A stretch of 64,000 nucleotides of DNA, from assembly GCA_019925095.2 (NCBI GenBank), contig CM034389.1:28465728-28529727 (forward strand), given 5' to 3'. Position 1 is the stretch's first letter; each line of letters opens with the position of its first letter. The notes below the pieces were generated by a model. That model worked only from the letters and a program-made list of their open reading frames with translations. It did no database searches and was not told where the DNA came from. The stretch is from Dendrolimus kikuchii. Its lineage: Eukaryota; Arthropoda; Insecta; Lepidoptera; Lasiocampidae. Shown piece after piece: positions 44,292-55,120 of this stretch. Both the position numbers and the translations under genes were made by a program.

Positions 44292-45150
44292 TTACTTGGG
44301 GTCGGCACAATATGTCTTTTCCTTCCACACACTTCTATTCTGACATACCTCTTCTGTCACACCGCATATCATCATGTCATCCTTCACACAATCCATCCAT
44401 CTTTTTTTTGGTCTACCTTTAAATTTGTACCCATCCATCTTGTAACATTCTTTTTGTCACGTGACTTTCATCTCTCCTCATTATATGCCCATACCAACTT
44501 AATCTTCTTCCTCTCAATTTTTCAGTCACAGGTGCAACTTTCAAAGATCCCCTTACGTACTCATTTCTCACCTTATCCATTCTTGTAACACCACACATCC
44601 ATCTCAACATTCTCATCTCAGCTGATTGGAGACGCTTGTGGTTTATCACTTTAGTGGCCCAACATTCGCACCCGTATAGCATGACTGGTCGTATGACAGA
44701 TTTATATATTTGACCTTTTAGTTTCAGTGGCATTAGTTTGTCGCACGTCACACCGGTTACCTGTCTCCACTTCAGCCATGCTACATTTATTCTTCTTACA
44801 TCCCTTTCTATATCACAATTATTCTGCAGTAGTGAACCAAGGTATCTGAATTCGGGGTTACATGGTAGTGTTACTGATTGTAGTTTAAGAGGCACAGCAC
44901 AAGAGGTCCCGCCGAAATCACAAAACAGGTAGTCTGTTTTGGTTCTGCTGATTTTTAATCCAACGCCCTCTAGCGCTTGCCGCCACCTGTTTAGTTTGTT
45001 TTGAAGTGCTACCCCATCTTCATCCACCAGGACAATATCATCTGCGAAGAGCATGCACCAGGGGGCCTCATCCTGTACCTCTGCGGTCAGTGCATCCATG
45101 ACCAGCAGAAACAGGTAAGGACTTAAACAACAACTCTCTATAACGTCATA
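44292..45150 (-). pseudogene. RTE-b LINE: reverse transcriptase C-terminal half
   Basis: The minus-strand frame opens near 45147 and reads SCCLSPYLFLLVMDALTAEV, then CMLFADDIVLVDEDG with the catalytic F-A-D-D box near residue 23 from Met at 45099, then GLKISRTKTDYL, EFRYLGSLLQ, VMLYGCECWATK and LSWYGHIMRRDESHV. After MLQDG one frameshift (near 44425) switches to DGYKFKGRPKKRWMD, CGVTEEVCQNRSVWKEKTYC and ADPK with TAA at 44294-44292. This is an RTE-clade polymerase lacking the endonuclease and RT blocks 1-4, so it is 5'-truncated. It is the only polymerase fragment in the window that retains an active-site motif. A short relic of the same family is at 28519. Confidence 0.88.
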
Positions 45151-45661
45151 AAATGGACAGTCCCTTCAGTGTCGTTCGTTATATAGAGTTTACGATGTAT
45201 TTTTTCATTGCCATAAAATGTCTAATCCTGTTTGGGGAAACATTAAAAAAACGCGTTTTAGATATTGCAAGGCACTTAATAAATATCTTAGAGATGGCAC
45301 ATTGTTCTAATTCTTTTTGTGCTGTGAATGCACTTGCTAGGCTTTGAAATTACACAGCTGAACTGTTTGATGCTATATTCAAAACAGTTTAGCTGTGTAA
45401 TTAGATAACAAATTACGTCAGCGTTGGTGTTGGAATTGCGTATTCCATCATTGGGTGTCATTAATTGAGTTTTGAGACTCGAATTGCGGTTCCCAGCCGG
45501 AGTCCCTTTATTCCAATTTATCGCCTTCATCGGTTAAATGAACGGCAGAGTCCTTCTCTTTGAGGACTGTACCGAGAACAACACCTCCATATACCGACTT
45601 GGCACTACGCGCAAAGAAGGAAGTGTGTAAGGTAATTATTAACTTTTATAACGCAGGATGC
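45151..45661. other. unassigned 0.5 kb with a 55-base hairpin
   Basis: 45348-45368 (AATTACACAGCTGAACTGTTT) pairs with 45382-45402 with one mismatch around a 13-base loop. No other feature seen. Confidence 0.5.
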
Positions 45662-45673
45662 TTTTTCAGTTTA

Positions 45674-46231
45674 CACACATACATACATAACTTCACGCCA
45701 GTTCCCTTGCGGGGTAGGCACGAACAAAAGAGCGCCATTTAGGCTTATTCTTACACACCTCACTTGCTTCTTTGACATTCATAACTCTTGTCATGCACGC
45801 TCGTCTGTTCTTAAAGCTCCTGACATCACCTTCTGCTAGTAGACGATCAATTTGATCATGGAAGGTGTGTCGTGGCCTTCCACGACTTCTGCATCCATCC
45901 ACTTTTGCATTGTATATCTGTTTAGTCATTCTTTCCACATGCCCGAATCACCGGAGCATTCCTTTCCTTACCTTCACCTCGACACTCTCTTTCAGATCAA
46001 CTCTCTTTCTTACTTCAGTATTACGAACGCGGTCCACGAGCGTCACTCCGCAGATTTTGTGCAGTGCTCGCATTTCGACCGCGTTTACTCTACTTTCATG
46101 CTCTCGCTTCCATACGTGAGCGTAGGTACCAGCACCGCGTTGTGTATGGCAAGCTGGGGCCTTCTGGCTGAGGTTCTTAGCGCCTAGAAGTTTACCTAAC
46201 GCTCCAATCACACTATTCCCCAAATTCACTA
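45674..46231 (-). mobile_element. RTE-a LINE fragment with 12 bp target duplication
   Basis: From VNLGNSVIGALGKLLGAKNL to AYPARELA on the minus strand, with a frame break after LSQKAPACHTQRG and a loss in the TYGSESW block. TTTTTCAGTTTA flanks it exactly (45662-45673 and 46232-46243). Confidence 0.9.
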
Positions 46232-46243
46232 TTTTTCAGTTTA

Positions 46244-46849
46244 GTCATTTAATTATCTTTCAATTATTAAACTTAATTAATTCATTAGAATTTTTAAATA
46301 ATTCACTTTTTATTTTTCACAATGTAATGTAACTCTACACAAACGAGTCACTAAGTATTATTTAAATAAGAACACGATATTCCGATGCAGCAGATAAAGT
46401 CCATTATTAAAATAGACAAAAAGATAGGTCAAATCTACTTGTGAGATCACTTCTTATGACCATTTTAGAAACGCGTGGCGCCATCTAGTTGAAATTGACA
46501 AAACGAATAGATTATTGAGATCAAAATTATGGTGTTATGATTGAAAAGTACTATATATTATTTTGTAGCTAGTATTTTATAAACGTATGAGAAGCTCGTA
46601 AGAACAGCCAATATAGTCGTTATACTTACGTAAAGACTTACGCATCGGGCATAAATGACAAGTTTTAATCAATAAGCAGCTGATTTAACATGTATTTCGT
46701 AACATACAACTGAGTCTCATTTGAAATATACAAGTAAAACCTTCTTCAGTTTACGTAGGTTATTAATTCAGCTACTACTTCTTTATTCGAGGTGAAGGTG
46801 TGGGAGGGGAGACTGGGAACAGGGGAACAGTAAATATGTCGCCCGCAAG
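46244..46849. other. unassigned 0.6 kb
   Basis: AT-rich; nothing recognised. Confidence 0.5.
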
Positions 46850-47156
46850 GGCACACTGGCTCCTTCGCAGAGCTCAAACTCGTTGAAAGCCAAATAGTGG
46901 CTCTTTGGACATATTACACGACGAGAGGACACGTCGGTGGCGCGACTCGTGGTCCAGGGCAAAGTGGAGGGCACGAGGGCGCGCGGTAGATCACCAATGC
47001 ACTGGACCGACCAAGTCAAAGCCGCACTAAATGGTCCACTTCACGAATGCACGAGGAAAGCTACAGTACGAGAGGACTGGCGACGAATTGTGAAGCTTGC
47101 CACCACCCCTGTCATGAGGACCACGACCACTCTGCCAAGAGTGTGACGACGGAGAA
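46850..47156 (+). pseudogene. LINE reverse transcriptase C-terminal fragment
   Basis: Reads LFGHITRREDTSVARLVVQG, KVEGTRARGRSPMHWTDQVK and REDWRRIVKLATTPV, ending TLPRV with a stop at 47144-47146, followed by GACGACGGAGAAGAAG. The pattern H-x2-R-x8-L-x2-GK-EG-R-RGR is that of RTE/CR1-like LINE C-termini, but the family differs from RTE-a and RTE-b. A stop precedes LFGHI. A SINE-t copy starts right after it. Confidence 0.72.
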
Positions 47157-47158
47157 GA

Positions 47159-47376
47159 AGCCTTTGCCGGCGTACCTCACTGCAACGCAGAGGTTCCGGG
47201 TTCGATTCCTGGTGTAGTAAATTTCGGAAACGTATTTTCTCCGTTATTTACTATGGTCTGGGTGTCTGGGTGTCTGGGATCGGCCCCAGAGTAGTCCGTT
47301 GTATATTACCCATAACACAAGCGTAACTTGCTTAATTTGAGGATATACAATGTGTGTGTTTGTCTGCCGATATACA
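47159..47376 (+). mobile_element. SINE-t, 5'-truncated
   Basis: Begins at AAGCCTTTGCCGGCG, so the A box is missing; the B box GGTTCGATTCC is at 47199-47209. The body follows the 49174 copy with a GGTGTCT duplication near 47269. The (ATT)n tail is absent. Confidence 0.8.
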
Positions 47377-47408
47377 TAGTCATATATATACAAATATATA
47401 ATATTTTC

Positions 47409-47633
47409 TTAAGTTTTCGCGACTTGTATACATAATAAAACTACGTTTTAACGGTTTTAAGCGCGGCAATTTTATTTGATTTTGGTTTTTCCGACGTTTC
47501 GGCCACTTTTCAGTGGCCGTGATCACGGAGGACAAAGATGTCAAGTGTCAACGAGTATTGTTAAAATCAATGCCAAAATCAAATAAAATTACCGCGCTTA
47601 AAACCGTTAAAACGTAGTTTTATTATGTATACA
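47409..47633. mobile_element. Rep-H repeat as inverted duplicate
   Basis: The 61 bp arm 47425-47485 is inverted at 47573-47633 with near-perfect match. The GTGGCCGTGATCACGG and GGCCACTTTTCAGTGGCC section lies between them. Confidence 0.75.
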
Positions 47634-47636
47634 AAT

Positions 47637-47824
47637 ATATTTCAAAATACATAAGTTATTATAATAAATGTATTAGCATGATTATATTGTGTTAATCAGA
47701 CATAGCTGTTTGTGGACAAATAGTGTTTTCTGAGCAAATTTCTAAATGTTGGCAAGTATTTGGCCTCTCTGACAGTAAGAGGCAGCATATTCCAAAGTTT
47801 GACAACCTGCTCTGTAAAAGAATT
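47637..47824 (-). pseudogene. LINE-G ORF2 C-terminal remnant
   Basis: Minus-strand frame NSFTEQVVKLWNMLPLTV, REAKYLPTFRNLLRKHYLST, then NSYV and stop: the LWN.LP..(I/V)R...F...L motif that closes Jockey-type reverse transcriptases. About 46 codons remain. Confidence 0.7.
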
Positions 47825-47825
47825 A

Positions 47826-47993
47826 TCTAATATATAAAATTCTCGTGTCACAGTTTTCGTTGCCATACTCCTCCGAAACGGCTGGACCGATTTTGATGAA
47901 ATTTTTTGTGCTTATCCGGTATCTATGAGAATCGGCCAACATCTATTTTTCATCCCCCTAAATGTTAGGGGTAGTCCACCCCTAAATTTTTTT
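47826..47993 (+). mobile_element. Hel-B Helitron, 5' end only
   Basis: A|TCTAATATATAAAATTCTCG plus ~150 bp, breaking off after CCACCCCTAAATTTTT. Confidence 0.85.
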
Positions 47994-48086
47994 ATATGTT
48001 TTAGACCATTATACTACAAATACAAGTTGGGCCCTTGCAGGCTCAAAGTCGATAGAATACATTATCGTACTATTTTATAATATTTT

Positions 48087-48782
48087 GATTTTGAAACATT
48101 CTTCATTGGTGCTCCGCTCCTATTGGTCTTAGCGTGATGATATACAGCCTATAGCCTTCCTCGATAAATGGGCTATCCAACACTGAAAGAATTTTTCAAA
48201 TCAGACCAGTAGTTCCTGAGATATTAGTATATTTTGCTACAACACTAATACTTACATTTTAAATATTTCGATATCTTTTGAATGAAACGTCCGAATTGAA
48301 TAATTCAAAAAGTTCTGAATTCATCTTGAATATGGAGTAATTTATTTTGATAAGGATGAATACCAAGGTACAAAATAAGGAGTTTTTGAAGCGACGGCAT
48401 TTTAATTATTTAAAAGAATAAAAGAAAACACTTATTTGAGATAACTACAATAGTTAGACATATGGTTACGCGATACTTTTGGTAGACAATTATATGTTCT
48501 GCAAAGTGGTAGTACATTGTTTTGTTCTATAATCAATACTTTTCGCAGCGCACGCCGTGTAAGGACTTTTTCGGATCATTTCTTTACACCTTGGGTTACA
48601 TTATTGGACTTTTAGTAAGGATCTCTCATTTTTTTGAAAATATAATATAGCCTATAGCCTTCCTCGATAAATGTACTATTCAACACTGAAAGAATTTCTC
48701 AAATCGGACCTGCGGTTTTTGAGATTAGCGCGTTTAAACAAATAAACAAACAAACTCTTCAGCTTTATAATATTAGTATAGA
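48087..48782 (-). mobile_element. Hel-A Helitron, 3' end lost
   Basis: Minus-strand start A|TCTATACTAATATTATAAAG at 48782. It runs through the family sequence to GAATGTTTCAAAATC and lacks the last ~40 bp with CTAG. A ~30 bp deletion removes the GCGTTCAATCAAACA block. Confidence 0.85.
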
Positions 48783-49166
48783 TACATAGCAACGTGTGTA
48801 GCGATAGGTAGGTTATATTTGTCCCAATAGAGGGGCGACATTAGCCAGAATGCGCGTCGGCGTCATTTTGATACGATTATCCTTGAAATAGGGATATAAC
48901 TGCGTTCCAAAGTACCCAACTAAAGCTTAGTACACCGAAATAAAACGTGTAATAATAATTGAATTGGATATCGCTCGGCTCGTCTGGAGCACGGGCCGTT
49001 TCAGTTAATTCCCCACTTTATGACGTCATATTTCTCGAGACCGACCCCCGGCCTCCGACCCCTGGGTCCCGAGACCCGCACGCCCAGTGCCGCCCAAAGT
49101 GCAGTTCGCCGGTGACCCACACTAGCATTATGAATCCCAGAACTTCTTAGACGTATCCCAGTTTCC
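48783..49166. other. unassigned 0.38 kb
   Basis: The right part (49030-49120) is GC-rich with CCCGGCCTCCGACCCCTGGG. It contains a 63-codon ORF without a known domain. Confidence 0.45.
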
Positions 49167-49173
49167 TAAATTT

Positions 49174-49426
49174 TAGACGGCCTCTGTGGTTGAGCGGGAT
49201 AAGCCTTTGTCGGCCTACGTCACTGCAACGTAGAGGCTCCGGGTTCGATTCCTGGTATAGTAAATTTCGGAAACGTATTTTCTCCGTTATTTACTATGGT
49301 CTGGGTGTCTGGGATCGGCCCCAAAGTAGTCCGTTGTATATTACCCATAACACAAGTGTAACTTGCTTAATTTGGGGATATACAATGTGTGTGTTTGTCT
49401 GCCGATTATTATTATTATTATTATAT
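49174..49426 (+). mobile_element. SINE-t, tRNA-derived SINE, complete
   Basis: A-box-like TGGTTGAGCGGGA starts at 49187 and B box GGTTCGATTCC is at 49242-49252, the internal RNA polymerase III promoter layout of a tRNA-type SINE. A ~150 bp body follows, then an (ATT)n tail (49405-49423). TAAATTT occurs on both sides (49167-49173 and 49427-49433), a probable target duplication. It is not a functional tRNA gene: the acceptor and anticodon arms do not close. Confidence 0.82.
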
Positions 49427-49624
49427 TAAATTTCCGGTGCTTAGATGTAGACTTTATAAGGTGTTATAAGAATAGTAATTTCTTCATCTCAATCATTTAT
49501 TTTTATATTCATCACTAATCTAAGCTATTTATTTGCTTCTAAATGTTAATCATTATTTAATAATAATATATTTTTGTTATCCTATTTTAAGGCATTTTTA
49601 ACATTAAAAAAAAATAAACTATAA

Positions 49625-49937
49625 TTTTTTTTTATGGCAGGAGTTCAGCAGACAGGCAGACGGCCCACTTGATTGAAAGCGGTTACCATCGCCTATGGAC
49701 ATTTGCAACACCGAAGGTGCTACAAATGCGCTGCTGCTCTCTTAAGGGAGTCTGGAACCTGGTCACTAATACCGGAACACAACTCAAGGTTGTTACGGCG
49801 ACATACTTTAGACCAGGGGTGGTAGCCATCTAGTCAGGCAAATGCCCTACCACCTGGCTGTGGGTTGTTATGTCGCCTCTTACGACAGGCCGCCCCAATG
49901 CAGGAAATTGTATTCTTTCTCCGTTCCTGCACGGATA
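49625..49937 (-). mobile_element. Ret-A retroposon, full length
   Basis: Poly-T, GGCAGGAGTTCAGCAGACAG, complete body and GTTCCTGCACGGATAA end. Confidence 0.88.
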
Positions 49938-50400
49938 ATCAATGTTAATGATTAATGTTAGTATGATTACCTCTGTGTTTACTGTAGTCGCCAAAGGATC
50001 CGTCACTGGCTGAAGGGGACCATAGCCCACTTTGAGGATCGGTGATGTACCGTATCGCTCTTTGGAAGACGCGCGTTGCCTCTCCATGTATTTTAGATGG
50101 TTTCAGGAGCTGTTCGTTATCAAATAATAGGCACTTTTTAAGGTCGAAGTGGGGGGGGGGGGGGGGGGGGGGATGTTCACTTCCACGGCCATTGTTCCTG
50201 ATTTCGTCCGATCTCTTTGTCCCTGATTTAGCACAAAACAGGTTTACTTAAGGATTATTATTATATAATATTTAATTGCGTGGTGGGACGGCGTTATTTC
50301 GGTACAATGTAAATAATTCTGAGAACGTTTCTAGAAGATAAATGTCATCTCAAATTATTCTTTGTTAAGAATTGTTCGGAAATTTTGTAATAATAATAAT
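49938..50400. other. unassigned 0.46 kb with a 22-base G run
   Basis: G homopolymer at 50151-50172, and an (AAT)n run at 50389-50404 next to Rep-J. No gene seen. Confidence 0.6.
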
Positions 50401-51022
50401 AATAAGGGGGGGCTTTGTGGCGAAGCCTTAGGTGAGTAGCGACACCTCGTACCTGACTCCGGGGGCCAAGGCAAGGCCCCCCCCTCCGTGCTTGCCTTAA
50501 GCAGCCGGCACGGAGTGGAGATCGCTAGAGCTAAGACTCAAGCTCCAGGGGTGGAAGTGATAAATGGCCTAACGTCGGAAGTAGCTTCGGTGAACCTGCA
50601 GCCCACCTCTCTACACCCCTTAGCCACTCACACCCATGTTGCCCCTGTCTTTATGGCATTTTTTGGGGCCCATGCAGGGAGTGGCGAGTCACCGTCTGCC
50701 CATTTTTCCATGTTCCCTGAACATTGCGACGGGCAGACGCCATAGTCCCCATATTCCCAGACCCCTAGTACCACTAGCAGTTCACCCCAATAGTCCGGTA
50801 CTTTTTGTCCTCATTTCCCACAATAGTTCTACGCTGGCCGGGGCTTGTCCTTGGGTGCATTGTTATATGGCGTAGACAGGGATAATCGCCGGTCAGTGTC
50901 ACGCCACATTTAGATTAAATTTGTCAAAGGGCCTCTAGGTGTTGGCCTTTCCATGGCCCCACGCAAGCCCTCCAAATGTCCGGGTCATTTATATGGCCCG
51001 TGGTCTTCCAAGACATACATTA
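50401..51022 (+). repeat. Rep-J repeat, copy 2
   Basis: About 620 bp, plus-strand counterpart of 6905-7497. Contains the frame 50488-50745 with SRHGVEIARAKTQAPGVEV and LATHTHVAPV, and ends GGCCCGTGGTCTTCCAAGAC. A-T-A runs border it on both sides, but the right-hand run belongs to SINE-t. Confidence 0.65.
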
Positions 51023-51023
51023 G

Positions 51024-51267
51024 TATAATAATAATAATCGGCAGACAAACCCACATATTGTATATCCCCAAATTAAGCAAGTTACGCTTGTGTTATGGGT
51101 GATATACAACGGACTACTCTGGGGCCGATCCCAGACACCCAGACCATAGTAAATAACGGAGAAAATACGTTTCCGAAATTTACTATACCAGGAATCGAAC
51201 CCGGAGCCTCTGCGTTGCAGTGAGGTAGGCCGGCAAAGGCTTAGCCCGCTCAATCACAGAGGCCGTC
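51024..51267 (-). mobile_element. SINE-t, complete
   Basis: Minus-strand copy: 5' end GACGGCCTCTGTGATTGAGC at 51267, B box complement GGAATCGAACC at 51190-51200, and the (ATT)n tail complement at 51024-51039 adjoining Rep-J. Confidence 0.83.
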
Positions 51268-51514
51268 GCTAATTTTTGTTATCCCTCTGCTACATCAGGC
51301 ATAATGTTATTGACAAAAGTTTAGACTTACGTGATTTTTGGAAAGTTTAAATTTTCAATATCAGTAGTTTAAGATAAACTTAAAAAGGAATGGATATTCT
51401 GCTAATCTGAAAGCGTGGCCGTTTTTCAGGTAGCAAAGGTGGAAAATAACCATGCTAACTCACGTCAAAGTAGCAAGGCTGGTTTTTACATGTGTCATAT
51501 ATGATATTGTTATA

Positions 51515-52210
51515 CATACATAACTTCACGCCAGTTCCCTTGCGGGGTAGGCACGAACAACAGAGCGCCATTTAGGCCCATTCTTACAAACCTCACTCGC
51601 TTCTTTGACATTCATAACTCTTGTCATGCACGCTCGTCTGTTCTTAAGGCTCCTGACATCACCCTCCGCTAGTACACGATCAATTTGATCATGGAAGGTG
51701 TGTCGTGGCCTTCCACGACTTCTGCATCCATCCACTTTTGCATTGTATATCTGTTTAGTCATTATTTCATCATGCATTCTTTCCACATGCCCGAACCACC
51801 GGAGCATTCCTTTCCTTACCTTCACCCCGACACTCTCTTTCAGACCAACTCTCTTTCTTACTTCGGTATTACGAACGCGGTCCGCGAGCGTCACTCCGCA
51901 GATTTTGCGCAGTGCTCGCATCTCAACCGCGTTTACTCTACTTTCATGCTCTCTCTTCCATACCCAACTCTCGCTTCCATACGTGAGCGTAGGTACCAGC
52001 ACCGCGTTGTGTACGGCGAGCTGGGCCTTCTGGCTGAGGTTCTTAGCGCCTAGAAGTTTACTTAACGCTCCATTCAAACTATTCCCCAAATTCACTCTTC
52101 TTTCTATATCAGCGGTGTACCTTCCATCCCTGCTAAAAGCACATCCAAGATATACAAACTCATTCACTTGCTCCAGCATAACATCATCGACCATTATCCT
52201 TGCATTCGTT
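51515..52210 (-). mobile_element. RTE-a LINE, long open fragment
   Basis: A 232-codon frame (52224-51526) from TNARIMVDDVMLEQVNEFVY to AYPARELA without a break. Unlike the 4385 copy it contains the HDEIM insertion before TKQIYNAK. ATATTGTTATA precedes it at 51504-51514. Confidence 0.9.
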
Positions 52211-52240
52211 TTTACATGTGTCATATATGATATTGTTATA

Positions 52241-52443
52241 CATACATAACTTCACGCCAGTTCCCTTGCGGGGAAGGCACGAACAACAGAGCGCCATTTA
52301 GGCCCATTCTTACACACCTCACTCGCTTCTTTGACATTCATAACTCTTGTCATGCACACTCGTCTGTTCTTAAGGCTCCTGACATCACCCTCCGCTAGTA
52401 CACGATCAATTTGATCATGGAAGGTGTGTCGTGGCCTTCCACG
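52241..52443 (-). mobile_element. RTE-a LINE fragment with 11 bp target duplication
   Basis: The 3' 200 bp of RTE-a, flanked exactly by ATATTGTTATA (52230-52240 and 52444-52454). It has the same GGCCCATTCTTAC variant as the neighbouring long copy. Confidence 0.9.
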
Positions 52444-52854
52444 ATATTGTTATAAACGAAGGTATGCAGTTGCCAGACACTTACTGTGGGCCATAACTTC
52501 TAATAGACACTTTAAAAAAATCGGAACTTACGTCATTTTAGGAAGGCTTTTCCATGGTTATTTTCCACCTTTGGTAGCTGCTACCTGTAAAACGGCCCCG
52601 CTTTCAGATTAGCAGAATATCCATTCCTTTCTAAGTTTATATTAAACTACCGATCCTAAAAATTTCATCTTTTCTAGAATCACGTAAGTCTGGGGTGACT
52701 GGAATCTCTATCTATGTATACTAATGTAGCTAATCGTAATTTCGAAAATATGACCATGGTTCCAAATATCGTAAAAGACTCAAGTAACTTCCTATTCATT
52801 TTCGCCGGAATACTCACATTCGCACTATCCTATATAACATTATTTACTACTAAA

Positions 52855-53218
52855 AATCTGCGGACTGACGCTCGCGGACCGCGTTCGTAATACCGAAGTA
52901 AGAAAGAGAGTTGCTCTGAAAGAGAGTGTCGAGGTGAAGGTAAGGAAAGAATGCATGATGAAAGAATGACTAAACAGATATATAATGCAAAAGAGGATGG
53001 ATGCAGAAGTCGTGGAAGGCCACGACACAACTTCCACGATCAAATTGATCGTGTACTAGCAGAAGGTGATGTCAGGAGCCTTAAGAACAGACGAGCTTGC
53101 ATGACAAGAGCTATGAATGTCAAAGAAGCAAGTGAGGTGTGTAAGAATAAGCCTAAATGTCGCTCTGTTGTTCGCGCCTACCCCGCACGGGCACTGGCGT
53201 GAAGTTATGTATGTATGC
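52855..53218 (+). mobile_element. RTE-a LINE fragment
   Basis: From the GVTLADRVRNTEVRKRV block with a deletion of GMLRWFGHVE. The remaining frame is MHDERMTKQIYNAKEDG to AYPARALA. The tail is reduced to two ATGT units. Confidence 0.87.
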
Positions 53219-53687
53219 AATGCCAAAATATTGAAATACGCCGTTCTGTTATGTTTTAAATAGAATCAAACGTGAATCGTGCATAACACTATTGATACGA
53301 AAAAACCTGAAACGAAATAAAACTTTCCTTAGTATCGGGAAGAATAACAAGTTTTGTCTTACGATCTCGCCGTAACCATGTTATTAGGTAAGAGCGAAGT
53401 TGCAAACTATTTTTACAACTAAACATCGGGACTTTTTTGTGGAGCGGATAAAAGGAATGTCGCCATAAAAGGGTTTTTCTGATATTGCCCCGGGCACGTG
53501 ACTAGGTCTCTGTGCAGCATCTTTGTCTTACGGAATGGCCTCATCTGGACCCATTTCCTACGGCTTAGATAAAAACTGATCCCGAAAAGCTCTGTGCTAA
53601 AAAAAATTGTGAGTGTGCAGTTCACGCCCAGTAGATGGGAAACTACAGAGAACATACTAACACATATTCTTCTCTAATTTTTATTAA
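53219..53687. other. unassigned 0.47 kb
   Basis: Contains a 78-codon minus-strand ORF (53655-53419) without a known domain or repeat partner. Confidence 0.45.
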
Positions 53688-54124
53688 TGTTACACGCCGA
53701 CAAAAGTGAATGCACACCTGCAGTTTATCACCCTTTCGGCTTTTAGACTTCTTTTGCTTACTTTGTGTTTAAAATTTGTAATTAGAAAAGCAATCTATTG
53801 TGTATTGTAATCCTTTATGAAGGTCATTAGTCAGGTGTGGTTCTTGGAAAATTCAGTCCTTCGAGTATTGTATTATATAGTTTAGTATAAAACAATGCCC
53901 GAACGGAGGGGTGAGGTAGTCATGCGACGATTATGATACAAGCAAGACGTGTGTACATTCGATGAGCTATATAGTGACGGACTTTGCGCGTGTTATTGAA
54001 TCGTGCAGTTTGTACTGGTTGTGTCCAGTTATATTTGTACCTGTGCTATACGTGTTTGTATAGTTCTAATAAATTCTATAGTAATTCCAACGGCATTTTA
54101 ATTCGAGTCCTGTAACTCGTAACA
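53688..54124 (+). mobile_element. LTR-a solo LTR with TTAA duplication
   Basis: 437 bp, TGTTACACG...CTCGTAACA, flanked by TTAA at 53684-53687 and 54125-54128. Similar throughout to the 41547 copy. Confidence 0.87.
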
Positions 54125-54147
54125 TTAATATAAACAAAATTCCTTAA

Positions 54148-54468
54148 TTTTTTTTATTTTTTTTATTGCAGAAGTTCAGCAGACAGGCAGACGGCCCACT
54201 TGATGGAGAGCGGTTACCATCGCCTATGGACATTTGCAACACCAAGTTGCTGCAAATGCGCTGTTGCTCTCTTAAGGGAGACTGGAACCTGGTCACTAAT
54301 GCCGGAACACAACTCAAGGTTGTTATGGCGATATACTTTAGACCAGGGGTGGTAGCCATCCAGTCGGGCAAATGCCCTCCCACCTGGCTGTGGGTTGTTT
54401 TGTCGCCTCTTACGACAGGCCGCCCGGCCGCAGGAAATTGTATTCTTTCTCCGTTCCTGCACGGATAA
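54148..54468 (-). mobile_element. Ret-A retroposon, full length
   Basis: Long T tract, TTGCAGAAGTTCAGCAGACA and the GTTCCTGCACGGATAA end. It carries the GGCCGCCCGGCCGCAGG variant shared with 25271. Confidence 0.88.
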
Positions 54469-54567
54469 TTATTAGATATTATAAGTATTATCAAAATCCA
54501 TTCAGTAGTTTTTGCGTGAAAGAGTAACAAACATTTCGCGTTTATAATGCTAGTAGGATAGGATTCG

Positions 54568-54622
54568 GGTCTACACCTTAGATAATTATTATAATATTAA
54601 TAATTATTATCTCAGGTGTAGA
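54568..54622. repeat. palindromic hairpin
   Basis: GTCTACACCTTAGATAATTA on the left is inverted as TAATTATTATCTCAGGTGTA on the right around a short AT core. A relic of unknown type, just right of another decayed repeat end (TTCGCGTTTATAATGCTAGT). Confidence 0.6.
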
Positions 54623-54709
54623 TCCGGACGTTCTACGTATTAGAGAATCTGGACTCTCTTCAAATAAACATAGTTTTAATATAAGAACAACATTTATTCT
54701 AGAGAGATG

Positions 54710-55118
54710 AGATGCGAGCACTGCGCAAAATCTACGGAGTGACGCTCGCGGACCGCGTTCGTAATACCGAAGTAAGAAAGAGAGTTGGTCTGAAAGAGAG
54801 TGTCGGGGTGTAGGTAAGGAAAGGAATGCTCCGGTGGTTCGGGCATGTGGAAAGAATGCATGATGAAAGAATGACTAAACAGATATACAGTGCAAAAGTG
54901 GATGGATGCAGAAGTCGTGGAAGGCCACGACACACCTTCCATGATCAAATTGATCGTGTACTAGCAGAAGGTGATGTCAGGCGCCTTAAGAACAGACGAG
55001 TGTGCATGACAAGAGTTATGAATGTCAAAGAAGCAAGTGAGGTGTGTCAGAATAAGCCTGAATGGCGCTCTGTTGTTCGTTCCTACCCCGCAAGGGAACT
55101 GGCGTGAAGTTATGTATG
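54710..55118 (+). mobile_element. RTE-a LINE fragment
   Basis: Starts at RCEHCAK (MRALRKIYGV with a stop-free start) and runs to SYPARELA, with a stop (GTGTAGGTAAGG) in the VGVKV block. The frame 54826-55107 covers MLRWFGHVERMHDERMTKQ onward. Confidence 0.88.
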
Positions 55119-55120
55119 TA

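Larger units (their letters stand above)
51325..52692. repeat. 130-150 bp inverted repeat enclosing two RTE-a copies
   Basis: 51325-51455 (AGACTTACGTGATTTTTGGA to GTGGAAAATAACCATG) is inverted at about 52545-52692. Between the arms lie two minus-strand RTE-a fragments, each preceded by the same 30 bp (TTTTTACATGTGTCATATAT...) at 51483 and 52209. Confidence 0.8.

Noticed and set aside
44292..45150. Host gene candidate, 226-codon ORF
   Set aside because: It has the FADD polymerase motif and RTE C-terminal blocks plus a frameshift; it is a LINE fragment.
49174..49260. tRNA gene
   Set aside because: A and B boxes are present, but the cloverleaf does not close and the sequence continues into a SINE body with an (ATT)n tail.
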